Assembly: GCF_004320525.1 (NCBI RefSeq)
Contig: NZ_SIHX01000001.1
Coordinates: 496,001 to 560,000 of the forward strand
Direction of reading: 5' to 3'
Length of the DNA: 64,000 bases
Source of the DNA: Arthrobacter sp. S39
GTDB taxonomy: Bacteria > Actinomycetota > Actinomycetes > Actinomycetales > Micrococcaceae
Every line of letters begins with the position of its first letter. The stretch's first letter is position 1. Under the pieces are notes generated by a model. It was given only the letters and a program-made list of their open reading frames with translations, was not told the origin of the DNA and searched no databases. Both the position numbers and the translations under genes were made by a program. This document shows, in pieces, positions 31,486 through 40,607 of the stretch.

Positions 31486-33663
31486 ATGAAACAGAATCTC
31501 GTCGAAAACGCTAGTGCATCTCCCGCGCCCATAGTGACCCGGGCGACACGAATGTTAGCAGATGCATCCACTGGCACCCGCAAAGACATCCAGGCACTTC
31601 GGGCGTTGGCCGTGACGCTCGTGGTTATCAATCACCTGTGGCCGGAGAGCCTCCCGGGCGGGTACGTAGGTGTGGACGTCTTTTTCGTCATATCCGGTTA
31701 CCTGATTTCCAAACACCTACTGGGCGAATTGGAACGTTCTGGGCGTATCAAGCTGGGTCAGTTCTACTCGAGACGCATCAAACGCCTACTTCCGGCCGCC
31801 ACGGTGGTCGCGGTTGTAGCCTTAGCGGCCTCCTGGCTCCTTCTCCCGTTTCCCAGATGGCTGGCCATCGCGCAGGAGACCATGGCCTCCGTAATGTACG
31901 TTGAAAACTGGGTCCTTGCAGCGAAGTCAGTAGACTACTCGGCGCATAACGATGCGGCCTCGACTGTCCAGCACTACTGGTCCCTTTCAGTGGAGGAACA
32001 GTTCTATCTGGTGTGGCCGTTGCTATTGGTAGTTCTGTTCAAGTTGGCGTCCAGACACAAACTCAGGGGCCGCCGGGTTCTTGGGACGGGCGTGGCCGCC
32101 GTCAGCATTGCGGCATTCGCGTTTTGCATCTGGTTCACGTACGCCAGCAGGAGTGAGGCGTATTTCGTGACGCCGGCTCGAGTTTGGGAATTCGGGGTGG
32201 GTGCATTGATCGCTATCTGTGCAGCGACCCTCAACGACAAGACGACACGGGCCGTGGCCCTCAAGCGCCGCATGGTCTCTGGGGTTGCGCAGTGGCTCGG
32301 CTATGGACTAATCGCTGTATCGGCCTTTGCGTATGGTGAACAGACATTTTTTCCGGGAATTGCCGCGGCTGTCCCCGTTTTCGGCACACTACTTGTGATA
32401 GCATCCGGACCGGCAGCGCCGATATGGTCGCCAAACAGGCTCCTCTCCGGCCGTCCGGTGCAGTTTATCGGCGATGTCTCCTATTCTTTATATCTCTGGC
32501 ACTGGCCGCTGATTGTTCTGGCCCCGGCCGCTCTAAGCCGCACCCCGGGAGCTCTGGACAAACTAGGCGTTCTTATTCTCGCTGTAGGCCTTGCCTATCT
32601 TTCAAAGAAGCTAATCGAGGACCCTGGACGAACCAAGCTACTCGTTGGAGCAAAGCCCCGCAAAGTCTTTATTGCTATGGTGGTGGCGGTCGTAGTTGTA
32701 TGCGCATTGGCAGGGACTCTTCTTATAGGCCTCGGCCAGGCACAACGCGCTGAGGCAGGAAAACTCGGGGATCTTGCCGGTCAACCCTGCTATGGCGCAC
32801 GCAGCCTTGATCCCAGTAACGGCTGCCCTGAGCCCTTTGCGGCCGCCCAGGTTGCGAACGTAGGGGACAACGAGGCTCCCTGGTTCGATGCGCCTGAGTG
32901 CAAGCAGTCACCTGACCCGATCATTGTCCACGACCAGAAACTTCTCTCGGAATGTGACTTCGCTGGTGGTGTCGCCGATGCACCTACTGTCTGGTTGGTG
33001 GGGGACTCCCACGCGGAGCAGTGGAAGACGGCAGTTTACGAACTCGCGAAACTTCACAAGTGGAAGCTTAAGGAGTCGCTGCTAGGTGGGTGCCCCTTCG
33101 TCGATGTAAAGCGCGTAGCCTTTATGGGCAACCCCAGTGCTGAGCCCGAAATTCAGCGGAGGTGTCTCGAATGGGGTGACCAGCTAACCAGACGCATCAT
33201 GCTAGACGAGCCAGACATGGTATTTGCCTCATCTTTCGGCGCCGGCGAAGAGATCGACGACGGTACGAACCGCTCGCAGACCGAACAGTACCGGGACAGC
33301 GCGACGAAGCGGTTCTCAGAATGGACCGCCTCTGGAACGCGTGTCTTCGTGCTGCGTGACACGCCGCTGACGCTTGACAGGAGTGGGCCCGAATGTCTGG
33401 CGCTGAATCAGTCAAACCCGTTGGCGTGCGCCAATAAACGCGAAGATGCGCTGGTCGCGGATCCATTGGCCGACGCAGCCAAGCAGATGAACAACCCCAA
33501 TGTGAATGTCCTTGACCTATCGGACCAGTTCTGTAACGAACGGACTTGTCACGCCGTCATCGGTGGCCTGCAGGTCTACTTTGACTCGGATCATGCGTCC
33601 AGAAGCTACATACATTCCACAGTTCCCGTGCTCGCCGAGCGTTTCAAATCTGCGTCTAGATAG
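31486..33663 (+). CDS. OafA-type acyltransferase with C-terminal SGNH domain
   Basis: The 725-aa protein has an N-terminal acyltransferase-3 membrane domain of about 10 helices. It shows the family motifs DIQALRALAVTLVVINHLWP and FFVISGYLIS, and YWSLSVEEQFYLVWPL. A periplasmic SGNH domain follows, with block I WLVGDSHAEQW (catalytic Ser near residue 505) and block V DSDHAS (Asp and His near 700). Members O-acetylate or otherwise acylate surface polysaccharides such as O-antigen or peptidoglycan. Here the likely substrate is the polymer made by neighbouring genes, which is an inference. It starts four bases after the lipoprotein stop. Confidence 0.9.
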   Translation: MKQNLVENASASPAPIVTRATRMLADASTGTRKDIQALRALAVTLVVINHLWPESLPGGYVGVDVFFVISGYLISKHLLGELERSGRIKLGQFYSRRIKRLLPAATVVAVVALAASWLLLPFPRWLAIAQETMASVMYVENWVLAAKSVDYSAHNDAASTVQHYWSLSVEEQFYLVWPLLLVVLFKLASRHKLRGRRVLGTGVAAVSIAAFAFCIWFTYASRSEAYFVTPARVWEFGVGALIAICAATLNDKTTRAVALKRRMVSGVAQWLGYGLIAVSAFAYGEQTFFPGIAAAVPVFGTLLVIASGPAAPIWSPNRLLSGRPVQFIGDVSYSLYLWHWPLIVLAPAALSRTPGALDKLGVLILAVGLAYLSKKLIEDPGRTKLLVGAKPRKVFIAMVVAVVVVCALAGTLLIGLGQAQRAEAGKLGDLAGQPCYGARSLDPSNGCPEPFAAAQVANVGDNEAPWFDAPECKQSPDPIIVHDQKLLSECDFAGGVADAPTVWLVGDSHAEQWKTAVYELAKLHKWKLKESLLGGCPFVDVKRVAFMGNPSAEPEIQRRCLEWGDQLTRRIMLDEPDMVFASSFGAGEEIDDGTNRSQTEQYRDSATKRFSEWTASGTRVFVLRDTPLTLDRSGPECLALNQSNPLACANKREDALVADPLADAAKQMNNPNVNVLDLSDQFCNERTCHAVIGGLQVYFDSDHASRSYIHSTVPVLAERFKSASR

Positions 33664-33698
33664 TAGGACTCTGCCGAGCGGCGCTGATCGTCGGCCGC

Positions 33699-33941
33699 TC
33701 ACAAGTCCGCAGAAGCTGAAGTCCTTGAGCGATTTGAGGGCAGGGAACCGGCTGCCCGGGCACCCATCTTGGCGTCGGAGGCTTCGCGGGCGGCAACTTC
33801 ACGGGAGAGGACCGCGGTGGGGTATTCCTCAAGGGTCCTGCCGGTTTCGCGGGCCGGGCTGCTGCTTACTGGATCCGGGATGCCTTCATAGCCCGGGAAC
33901 AGTACTCGATTTCGCCGGGCAGTTTCCTTGGCGTTGGTCAT
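33699..33941 (-). pseudogene. istB remnant of a decayed IS21-type element
   Basis: The minus strand encodes MTNAKETARR and, farther on, EVAAREASDAKM. The latter matches the N-terminal region of IS21 IstB ATPases, but the Walker motifs are absent and the frame degrades after about 60 residues. Its ATG overlaps the stop of the istA remnant (TGATG), which keeps the original IS21 gene order. The 35 bases between the acyltransferase stop and this remnant hold nothing recognisable. Confidence 0.6.
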
Positions 33942-34210
33942 CAGGCGACCTGCCCGTTATCAAGGACGACACAGAAGCCCGGTCGAAAATCGGCCAGGTC
34001 CCGCAGACAGGCCGTGTCCAAGAATGGTGCGGGGTTTGGGAGGGCCTTTCCGCAGCGTCCGGGCGGCCTCGACATGCTCCGGATCTGTGATCGTCAGACC
34101 GGCGCCCCAGGACCGGGGATGGCTTCCCACGCAGCGCCCGTCCAAGCTGGGCGTTGAAATCCTCCGGCGAGGCGACGGTCCGGCCGGGCAGGAACCAGGT
34201 CTCCAGGACC
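33941..34210 (-). pseudogene. istA remnant, 3' part
   Basis: Read from 34210 leftwards, the minus strand gives VLETWFLPGRTVASPEDF, a conserved IstA segment. After an internal deletion and frame changes it gives ITDPEHVEAARTLRK and RDLADF..VVLDNGQVA before a stop. This is the C-terminal half of an IS21-type transposase; the other half is at 36974-37237, beyond two nested insertion sequences. Confidence 0.7.
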
Positions 34211-34212
34211 TA

Positions 34213-35157
34213 GGGCGTGTCTCCTAAATCCGGGGGTGGCTGGCTGGAATGCTTGAGGGGTGTCGCGAACTTCTGTCTTAAGTGATGATCAGTGGTCCCG
34301 GATCGAGCCGTTGTTGCCGAGTTCTGACGGGATGCGTGGGCGTCCGTTCCGGAGCAATCGCAAAGTCGTTGAAGGCATCATTTACCGGTACCGGTGTGGG
34401 ATTGCCTGGCGGGACCTTCCCGCGGAGTTCGGTCCGTGGCAGACGGTTTGGAAACGGCACCGCCGATACGCGTCCGACGGAACGTGGGACCGGGTCCACG
34501 GACAGCTTCTGGCCGAAGCGGACAGACGCCGCCGGAGTGATCGACTGGACGGTTTCGGTGGACTCGACCATCAATCGAGCCACCAGCACGGGACGAACCT
34601 TCCCCGCGCCACAGGGGGAACTGCCGAATTACAAGAAACTGTTTGCTGAACCCCCGGATCACGCCATCGGCCGCTCCCGCGGCGGGCTGAGCACCAAGAT
34701 CCATCACGCCTGTGACGGCAAAGGCCGACCATTGGCGATGATTCTTGGCCCCGGCCAGGGCGGCGATTCGCCCATGTTTCCGGTCGTCATGGAAGCAGTA
34801 CGGGTTCCCCGCCTCGGCGGAGGCCGCGCCAGGACCCGCCCGGATGCCGTCATGGGCGACAAGGCTTACTCGTCCAGGGCAAACCGGGCACTGCTGCGAG
34901 GACGGGGCATCAAAGCCGTCATCCCCGAGCCCTCCGACCAAATAGGACACCGCAAACGCCGCGGTTCACGCGGCGGACGCCCCGTGAACTTCGACGCCGA
35001 GACCTACAAAGGCCGCAACACTGTGGAGAGATCCTTCAGTCTCTTCAAACAATGGCGCGGCATCGCCACCCGTTACGACAAACTCGCACTGACCTATCGA
35101 GCCGGCGTCGTCCTCTACGCCGTTGTCATCTGGCTACGCCAATAAGGAGACACGCCC
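34213..35157 (+). mobile_element. IS5-family insertion sequence (945 bp)
   Basis: The ends are GGGCGTGTCTCCT (34213-34225) and its exact complement at 35145-35157, flanked by a TA duplication (34211-34212 and 35158-35159). The single transposase reading region and the 2-bp target duplication fit the IS5 family, IS427 group. It is inserted into the istA remnant. Confidence 0.88.
34260..35145 (+). CDS. IS5-family transposase in two overlapping frames
   Basis: Frame A (34260-34649) gives the N-terminal part with LSDDQWSRIEPLLP and GIAWRDLPAEFGPWQTVW. The other frame (open 34282-35145) gives DWTVSVDSTINRA with the first DDE aspartate, DHAIGRSRGGLSTKIHHACD, VMGDKAYSSR with the second aspartate, and RNTVERSFSLFKQWRGIATR with the catalytic Glu. 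A shift between frames is therefore needed near 34510-34520, as in IS427-group elements that use programmed frameshifting. Family-like residues HQHGTNLPRATGG also appear in frame A near 34580-34620, so one or two further indels may have damaged the gene. Activity is uncertain. Confidence 0.78.
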
Positions 35158-35160
35158 TAG

Positions 35161-36973
35161 GAGGCTGCTGAAAAAGGGGTGTCGGGGCGGGCGGAACGCC
35201 ACCAATGGCCGTCAAACGGCGTGTTCAGGTCAGCACTCTAGGGTGCGACAACGGGGTCATTCCGCCCGCGTGCCTTCATTTTGCCTCAGATCTGAGGCGT
35301 CATCCAGTGGTTTTATCGATGGTCCGGGTTCTAGCGGGGGTTTATCCCAGCGCCCAGGATCCCTGCTTCACGGTCAGTCCGAGGGCGAGCATTCGTCGCA
35401 GGTTTAGTCCCGCGATCCGTAGGTTGCAGCCAGGCGTTGTTCCGGCTGATGCCGCGGTGGGGAACGCGGCGGTTGCCGCGGGTGATCCAGGCGATGGACC
35501 GCTCGACCATCGGCCGGTGCGTGCGGTAAGTATCCCTGAAGGCCGGATCCGTGGCGCGTTGCCGGTGTTCGCGCTGTAACGCGTCGTGTTCGTGGAGAAC
35601 AAGCTTGCGCCCCCGCGGTGAGGCGGTGCACCGGTCCCTGAAAGGACAGCCCGCGCATACCGCGCCGAACGTAACCCGCCGCTTGGCGGTGATGTTCCTG
35701 GTGATGCCGTTCGGGCAAATCGCGGTGCCGGCTGCTTCATCGACGGTGAAGTCATCGAGGGTGAACCCGCCCTCGACGGCTGGGCGCAGCGGCCATGGTT
35801 TGATCACCGGGGTATGGCCGGTGCCGGCGAGAGCGGCGAGCATTTCCCCGGAACCGTAGGCTGAGTCGGCCAGAACGTCCACGCTGGTGCCGGCGATCGT
35901 GGGATCCGTGCCGATCAGCCGGGCGCCGACGGCCCCGTCACTGTTCTCCGGTCCTGAGGCCTTGGTCAGTTCCGCGGCGGTGATCAGCCCGGTGTCGGGC
36001 TCGATGACAATGTGGGCCTTGAATCCGTCCTGTTGCCGGGACTGGGTCTTGTGCGCGTGCCGGGCGTCCGGATCCACGGTGGAGATCATCCGGTCCGGGG
36101 CGACTTTGCGGGCGATACGCCACCGCCCGTCGGTCCCGTCCGAGTCCTCGGCCGGTTCCACGTCCTGCCCCGCGACGAGTGCAAGCAGCGCGTACGAATC
36201 GGCGGCCTTGCCGTCCAACGTCTCGGGATCGACCGCGGCCAGCAGCGCCAGCGCGTCGGTGACCGGCGCGGAGATCAGCCCGTCCTTGGCGTCCTGGTCG
36301 TCCCAGGCGATGTCCGGTTTGCCGGTGCGGGTGTAGTCATACCCGACCGCGTGGGTGCTCAGCAGGTCCTGGCCGTCAGGGACGTCACGGCCGAAGCGGC
36401 GGATCCCGACGATCAGTTGCGTGATGGTGTCCTGTCGGGCGACCGCGTCGTCCAGGACCGTCGAATCCACCGCCCTCCGGCGCTTGCCCTTCAGGACCCC
36501 CGTCTCGGCGACGACTTCGGCGATGGCCTCCATGATTCGGTGCGGGTTTCCCGATCCGGCCAGACGCCGTCGCCAGTACGTCAGCGTGCTCGGGTGGAAC
36601 GCCGTGTCGGTCAGCCCGTATCCGCACGCGGCTTTCCAGCGCAGGTCAAAGGTCAACGCCTCGGCGGTTTCCCGGTCCGAGAGGCCCTGCAATGCCTGCA
36701 ACACCAGCACCGAGCCGATCACCGGCGCCGGAACTGAAGGCCGGCCCCGCCGCGATGGGAAGAGGTCCTCCATCATCGAATCCGGAAACAGACGCCCCCG
36801 ATGTGTGGCCAGAAAAGCGAAGACGCTGCCCGGAGCCAACAACTCTCCGGCCAGCGCCTCCACATCCAAAAACCCTCGTTGCGCGTCCTCGCGTCCCTGC
36901 ATAAGACCAGTCTTAACCACCAGGCACGTGAGTCCAGCCGACGCGCCCATTCACCGCTTATTTCAGCAGGCTC
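35161..36973 (-). mobile_element. IS1182-family insertion sequence (1813 bp)
   Basis: The element is bounded by imperfect inverted repeats beginning GAGGCTGCTGAAAAA (35161) and GAGCCTGCTGAAATA (complement of 36959-36973). The 4-bp target CTAG is duplicated at 35157-35160 and 36974-36977, as usual for IS1182. The left CTAG consists of the last base of the IS5 element plus its TA duplication and a flanking G, so this insertion came after the IS5 insertion. Confidence 0.88.
35331..36902 (-). CDS. IS1182-family transposase, C-terminal frameshift
   Basis: The 523-aa reading starts at ATG 36902 (MQGREDAQRGFLDVEALAG, the family start). It contains LFPSRRGRPSVPAPVIGSVL, RRAVDSTVLDDAVA with the first catalytic Asp, VDVLADSAYGSGE with the second, and HRPMVERSIAWITRGNRR with the Glu. 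The last 30 residues are out of frame. The normal IS1182 ending LRIAGLNLRRMLALGLTV is found in another frame that stops at 35342, so one base seems to be missing near 35430. The catalytic core is intact, but the altered tail may impair the enzyme. Confidence 0.85.
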   Translation of the reverse strand: MQGREDAQRGFLDVEALAGELLAPGSVFAFLATHRGRLFPDSMMEDLFPSRRGRPSVPAPVIGSVLVLQALQGLSDRETAEALTFDLRWKAACGYGLTDTAFHPSTLTYWRRRLAGSGNPHRIMEAIAEVVAETGVLKGKRRRAVDSTVLDDAVARQDTITQLIVGIRRFGRDVPDGQDLLSTHAVGYDYTRTGKPDIAWDDQDAKDGLISAPVTDALALLAAVDPETLDGKAADSYALLALVAGQDVEPAEDSDGTDGRWRIARKVAPDRMISTVDPDARHAHKTQSRQQDGFKAHIVIEPDTGLITAAELTKASGPENSDGAVGARLIGTDPTIAGTSVDVLADSAYGSGEMLAALAGTGHTPVIKPWPLRPAVEGGFTLDDFTVDEAAGTAICPNGITRNITAKRRVTFGAVCAGCPFRDRCTASPRGRKLVLHEHDALQREHRQRATDPAFRDTYRTHRPMVERSIAWITRGNRRVPHRGISRNNAWLQPTDRGTKPATNARPRTDREAGILGAGINPR

Positions 36974-37237
36974 CTAGGTGGCCCGCTCCGCCACGCCCGT
37001 GCTCTCCGGATCGTTGGACTTGACTTGCACTATTCTGGTCGGGACGATCACGATCGCAGCGACCCCTTTGGCAGAGCTGTATCGCCGCCAGATGCCTGTT
37101 TCGTTGTCCCATGTCAGCCGCCGCGGCACCGCCCCCAGAGAGCCGACCAGGTTCCACATCCCGGCCAACGGGTCCCCGGTCATCGGGGACGGGAGCATCC
37201 AGGCAAGGATGAACCGAGAATGCGAGGACACCATCAC
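36974..37237 (-). pseudogene. istA remnant, 5' part
   Basis: The minus strand reads LPSPMTGDPLAGMWNL, VGSLGAVPRRLTWDNETGIW and STGVAERAT. These are the central catalytic region of an actinobacterial IS21 IstA, including the Asp of TWDNE and the Glu of VAERA. The N-terminal third is missing. Joined to 34210 by removing both insertion sequences, it continues as VAERAT-stop-VLETWFLPGR, so an in-frame TAG lies at the insertion site itself. Confidence 0.75.
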
Positions 37238-37270
37238 CAGTAGGGCATAAGATCATCGCAGCGGTCGTTC

Positions 37271-37615
37271 CTATCGCTGTGACAGTTTGCTGGCGCAGGG
37301 CGTCGCAGGGCCTCGATAATCCCGCCTCAGGGCGTTCGCCCACATCGGCGCGGGGTTTGGCGGCCTTGCCGCGTCGGTGGTGATGAATGTTTCCCGGGCA
37401 TCGGTTTTCCATTCGCCAAGGTGCGGGTTGGCGATCCGGCGCATTGCCAGGCCGGTGGCCAATTGGTCAACTACGATCAGGATCTGGGGCAGCCTGAACT
37501 GGCCGTTACGAAAGGCGGTGTTCGTATAGTTCTTCCCCGGCCGGTCCATTGCAACGGCGTGGAACCCGCACTTGCCAATGTCGATACGTTTTCGATAAGG
37601 CCTGCCTAGACCGGG
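37271..37615 (-). pseudogene. IS110-family transposase remnant
   Basis: Minus-strand residues RIDIGKCGFHAVAMDRPGK, QILIVVDQLATGLAM and GEWKTDARETFITTDAAR match the N-terminal DEDD-type domain of IS110 transposases (the ID-G-K and KTDA-D-A motifs). The segment between them is shortened and the rest of the protein is missing. No ends were recognised. Confidence 0.6.
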
Positions 37616-37651
37616 TGACGTGGCGAACGCCGTCCGGGGACTCGCAGCTGG

Positions 37652-39709
37652 TCAATCGCAGGCCGTCACACGATACAGATTGACTTTGCCGATGGACTTT
37701 TCGAGCCTCATCCCTGGGGCACTGCCATCTGAAAGGTCACGGAGTCCAATAAAGGGTTCATCGCCCGGTACTACTTCGAAGTCACCAAAGTCGAGAGCCC
37801 AGTATGCGTGTAGTTCCTTGACTATGGGACACACCTTGTTGTTATAGGCTGCCTCGGCCCAATGGTCAAGAAGGTATTGCTCATCCGGTGTCCTATCGCC
37901 AAAAATATGTGGGGCCAGGGTCTTACGGTTTGAGACGGCATATACCAATGACCCCCCAGTCCGGGGGTTTGCCACCACCACATCGGTGCGCGGAACCAAG
38001 TCAGGCAGTATCGCCAGCATTGAGGTTTCGTCTGTCGTTAGCAGGTACGAATCTTGTTTCGTTTCGAAAATGGTGTCCAACCGCTGTTGCACATTCGACA
38101 ATGTTCCTCCTTGCGCAGCAGCGCCAAGGACAAGAACTGCTGCTACTGCGGCTGCCACTCCTGTGTAGGAGGGTAGGCGAGCAGCTATCGGCTGAATGAC
38201 AGGCGGCAATTTCTGCGGATTCACCTTTCCGCGCGCGGCCAGAGAGTCACATAGTGCCCTTAGCCGCCACGTGAGCCACTGCGTGCCCATGACTGCAAGA
38301 GGCAAAGTGACAGCGGGAAGCAGGGCTGCCAACCGGAAACTGTCGTTATACCAGACTCCTGTCCAGAACGTCCGAAAATCACCCAAGGCCCAAGAAGAAA
38401 CGATCAGGTAGAGAGCGCCGCCGAAGGCGTACATCGCCAGCACCCACCAGAACTGTCCGAGTCGCCTGGCGCACACATAAATGCCGATCACCGTGAGGAC
38501 CATCATTACCCACGCAGCGGTGGTGCCCATTGGCGCGCTGGTGAGCACCTCACCAATTGCGCGTGCGTTCGATTGAAATGGCGTCCAGGGTGCGGCAGCG
38601 AGGCTTGGGCGTATCGTCACCCAGACAAGGAGCGCAACTGCAAGATAGGCAACTGTAAATACAAGCCATATCTGGAGTCGTCGAGCAGTCGTTTTGCGGC
38701 GTCGAAACAAGCGCCAGGAGCGGACGAGGGCGGCGAGGACCGGAGCCGCACCAAAGCCGATTAGTGCAACGATGGCGCTCGGGTGCGCCAGTGCCAGCCC
38801 GGGCGCGACGACGGCCAGCCCTATTAGTGGAGGCCAGATCGATGAAGGCTTGCAGGGGGACAGCCCGAGGGCCTCGATGCCAAGCCCAAGGGCCGCCGGA
38901 AGGATCGCGATAGCAGCGTGGTTGGGATATAGGACGCCGAAGGCAACCATCAAGTAGGGGAAAGCGCTGAAGCCGGCTGATAGAACGCCTGCAGCCAGAA
39001 TGGCCGTTGCCTGGTTACCCACGATGCGTGTGATCAGGAAGATGCAAGACAAAGGCCAGATGACGGCGCCGATAACGACGGTTCCAATGTTGACAACCTC
39101 CATCACAGACGAACCGCCAAGCATAAATACGAGGGCCATCAGATCGTGCATGGCAGCCGGATAGAACCCTGCGGAAGCTTCTGTAAGGTTTCCGAGCGTC
39201 AGTGACGACCCATTCTGGGTTTCAGCGATATGACGGATTGCATTGAGGTGATAGACGTTGTCAAACGTCTGCGACAAATTGTCTGGCTGGCCGAAGCCTC
39301 GGACATACCGGTAGGCGATGATGGCGGCCGGGATGGCCACAGCAGCAAACACGACCAGCGGCCACAAACGTTGGAGTTTAGTGCTGAGAGGAACAGGACC
39401 GTTGGCTCCTAGGACGCCGCACGTTGCTGCGGTCCGCGAGTCGGAGTAGCGGCGTATCCACAGGGTTCGGGCAGCGAGTGCCGCCAGTATTGTGACGAAG
39501 CACGAAGCTAGATAAGTGAAGGGACCAAATGGCACGTTGAGTACGTCCAGGAGCACAGCGAGAACGGAAGCCATGGAGAAGGACACAGGAGCTGCGAGGG
39601 TGATGAGGTTCACGCGCCGAACTCCTGCTGCAGCAAGTGCGGCCAATCCTGGAACGAAGAAGATCAAGATAGTCCCAAGAAGTGTAGGGACGGATTGCCA
39701 CCAGGTCAT
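37652..39709 (-). CDS. DUF6541-type large membrane protein, paralogue of 28275-30248
   Basis: The 685-aa protein has about 13 membrane helices and a soluble C-terminal domain (DLVPRTDVVVANPRTGGSLVYAV). It shares with the protein at 28275 the loop SQTFDNVYHLNAIRHIAET and FYPAAMHDLMALV. The C-terminal VNLYRVTACD parallels AKLFRLDACK. It is probably a GT-C-like enzyme of surface polysaccharide synthesis, by analogy only. It runs opposite to the flanking polysaccharide genes, and its 3' end lies about 40 bases from the IS110 remnant, so the insertion sequences may have rearranged this locus. Confidence 0.78.
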   Translation of the reverse strand: MTWWQSVPTLLGTILIFFVPGLAALAAAGVRRVNLITLAAPVSFSMASVLAVLLDVLNVPFGPFTYLASCFVTILAALAARTLWIRRYSDSRTAATCGVLGANGPVPLSTKLQRLWPLVVFAAVAIPAAIIAYRYVRGFGQPDNLSQTFDNVYHLNAIRHIAETQNGSSLTLGNLTEASAGFYPAAMHDLMALVFMLGGSSVMEVVNIGTVVIGAVIWPLSCIFLITRIVGNQATAILAAGVLSAGFSAFPYLMVAFGVLYPNHAAIAILPAALGLGIEALGLSPCKPSSIWPPLIGLAVVAPGLALAHPSAIVALIGFGAAPVLAALVRSWRLFRRRKTTARRLQIWLVFTVAYLAVALLVWVTIRPSLAAAPWTPFQSNARAIGEVLTSAPMGTTAAWVMMVLTVIGIYVCARRLGQFWWVLAMYAFGGALYLIVSSWALGDFRTFWTGVWYNDSFRLAALLPAVTLPLAVMGTQWLTWRLRALCDSLAARGKVNPQKLPPVIQPIAARLPSYTGVAAAVAAVLVLGAAAQGGTLSNVQQRLDTIFETKQDSYLLTTDETSMLAILPDLVPRTDVVVANPRTGGSLVYAVSNRKTLAPHIFGDRTPDEQYLLDHWAEAAYNNKVCPIVKELHAYWALDFGDFEVVPGDEPFIGLRDLSDGSAPGMRLEKSIGKVNLYRVTACD

Positions 39710-39729
39710 GAACTGAATCTCCTCAAATG

Positions 39730-39741
39730 CCGTTCGAACGG
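39730..39741. promoter_or_regulatory. 12-bp palindrome in a divergent promoter region
   Basis: CCGTTCGAACGG is a perfect palindrome located 21 nt upstream of the DUF6541 gene and 94 nt upstream of the divergent GT2 gene. It could be an operator; no matching regulator was identified. Confidence 0.3.
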
Positions 39742-39834
39742 TTCAAGTATGCCTTGTTTATCTCGGCGCGGCCTCGCCGCCGATTACTCTCAGTGGAGGT
39801 CCGAGGCCTTCAGCTCTTGATATAGTTAGGCACC

Positions 39835-40605
39835 ATGGTCAACTCGAATACTTCCGGCGTCCTCATCATCATGCCAGCTTGGAACGAAGCAGAGGCCATT
39901 GGAGACACCATCAGGGACGTGCTAAGGACCGTTCGTCATGACGTCCTCGTTGTCGATGATGGTTCGAAAGATGACACAGCCCGCGTCGCACGTGAGGCTG
40001 GCGCTGTGGTCCTTCGACTTCCGTTCAACCTCGGAGTTGGCGGTGCCATGCGGACTGGTTTCAAGTACGCCATTCGCAATGGGTATTCGGCAGCCATCCA
40101 AGTTGATTCGGATGGGCAACACGACCCACTCGACATCGACAGAGTTATTGCCGGGCTGGAGACGGCGGACATCTCCATTGGGGCCCGTTTTGCCGGCAGA
40201 GGGAGCTACGACGTTAAAGGTCCACGGCGTTGGGCGATGTCAGTTCTCGCCAGGGTCATATCGATGGTCGCACGCGCAGAGTTGACCGACGTGACTTCTG
40301 GATTCCGCGCCGCAAACGAACGAGCGCTGCATCAGTACATTGACCACTTTCCGGCCGAGTATCTCGGCGACACCATCGACTCTCTCGTTGTCGCCATCAA
40401 ATCGGGGTGTACCGTTACCCAAGTGCCGGTAGAAATGAAGGTCCGCCAGGCAGGAACCCCTAGTACCGGTCCCCTGAAGTCAGCCATCTACTTGGCTCGC
40501 TCGGGCTTGGTACTCTGTTTCGCGTTAGCCCGGCGCAAGACGCCGGCACCTCACACCATAGTTAGCCCCGAGTTGGGCTCCATAGCAGGCGAAAGCAGTA
40601 TTTGA
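39835..40605 (+). CDS. Family 2 glycosyltransferase (polyprenyl-phosphate type)
   Basis: The 256-aa cytoplasmic GT-A enzyme has IIMPAWNEAEAIGDTIRDVL, DVLVVDDGSKDDTA, and the metal-binding VDSDGQHDP. It resembles dolichyl-phosphate mannose synthase-like GT2 enzymes that load a sugar onto polyprenyl phosphate or start a polysaccharide repeat. A TATAGT lies eight bases before the ATG, so transcription may start at the initiation codon. It is followed by a DUF2304 gene three bases after its stop, a pairing seen often in actinobacterial and other polysaccharide loci. Confidence 0.85.
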   Translation: MVNSNTSGVLIIMPAWNEAEAIGDTIRDVLRTVRHDVLVVDDGSKDDTARVAREAGAVVLRLPFNLGVGGAMRTGFKYAIRNGYSAAIQVDSDGQHDPLDIDRVIAGLETADISIGARFAGRGSYDVKGPRRWAMSVLARVISMVARAELTDVTSGFRAANERALHQYIDHFPAEYLGDTIDSLVVAIKSGCTVTQVPVEMKVRQAGTPSTGPLKSAIYLARSGLVLCFALARRKTPAPHTIVSPELGSIAGESSI

Positions 40606-40607
40606 TC

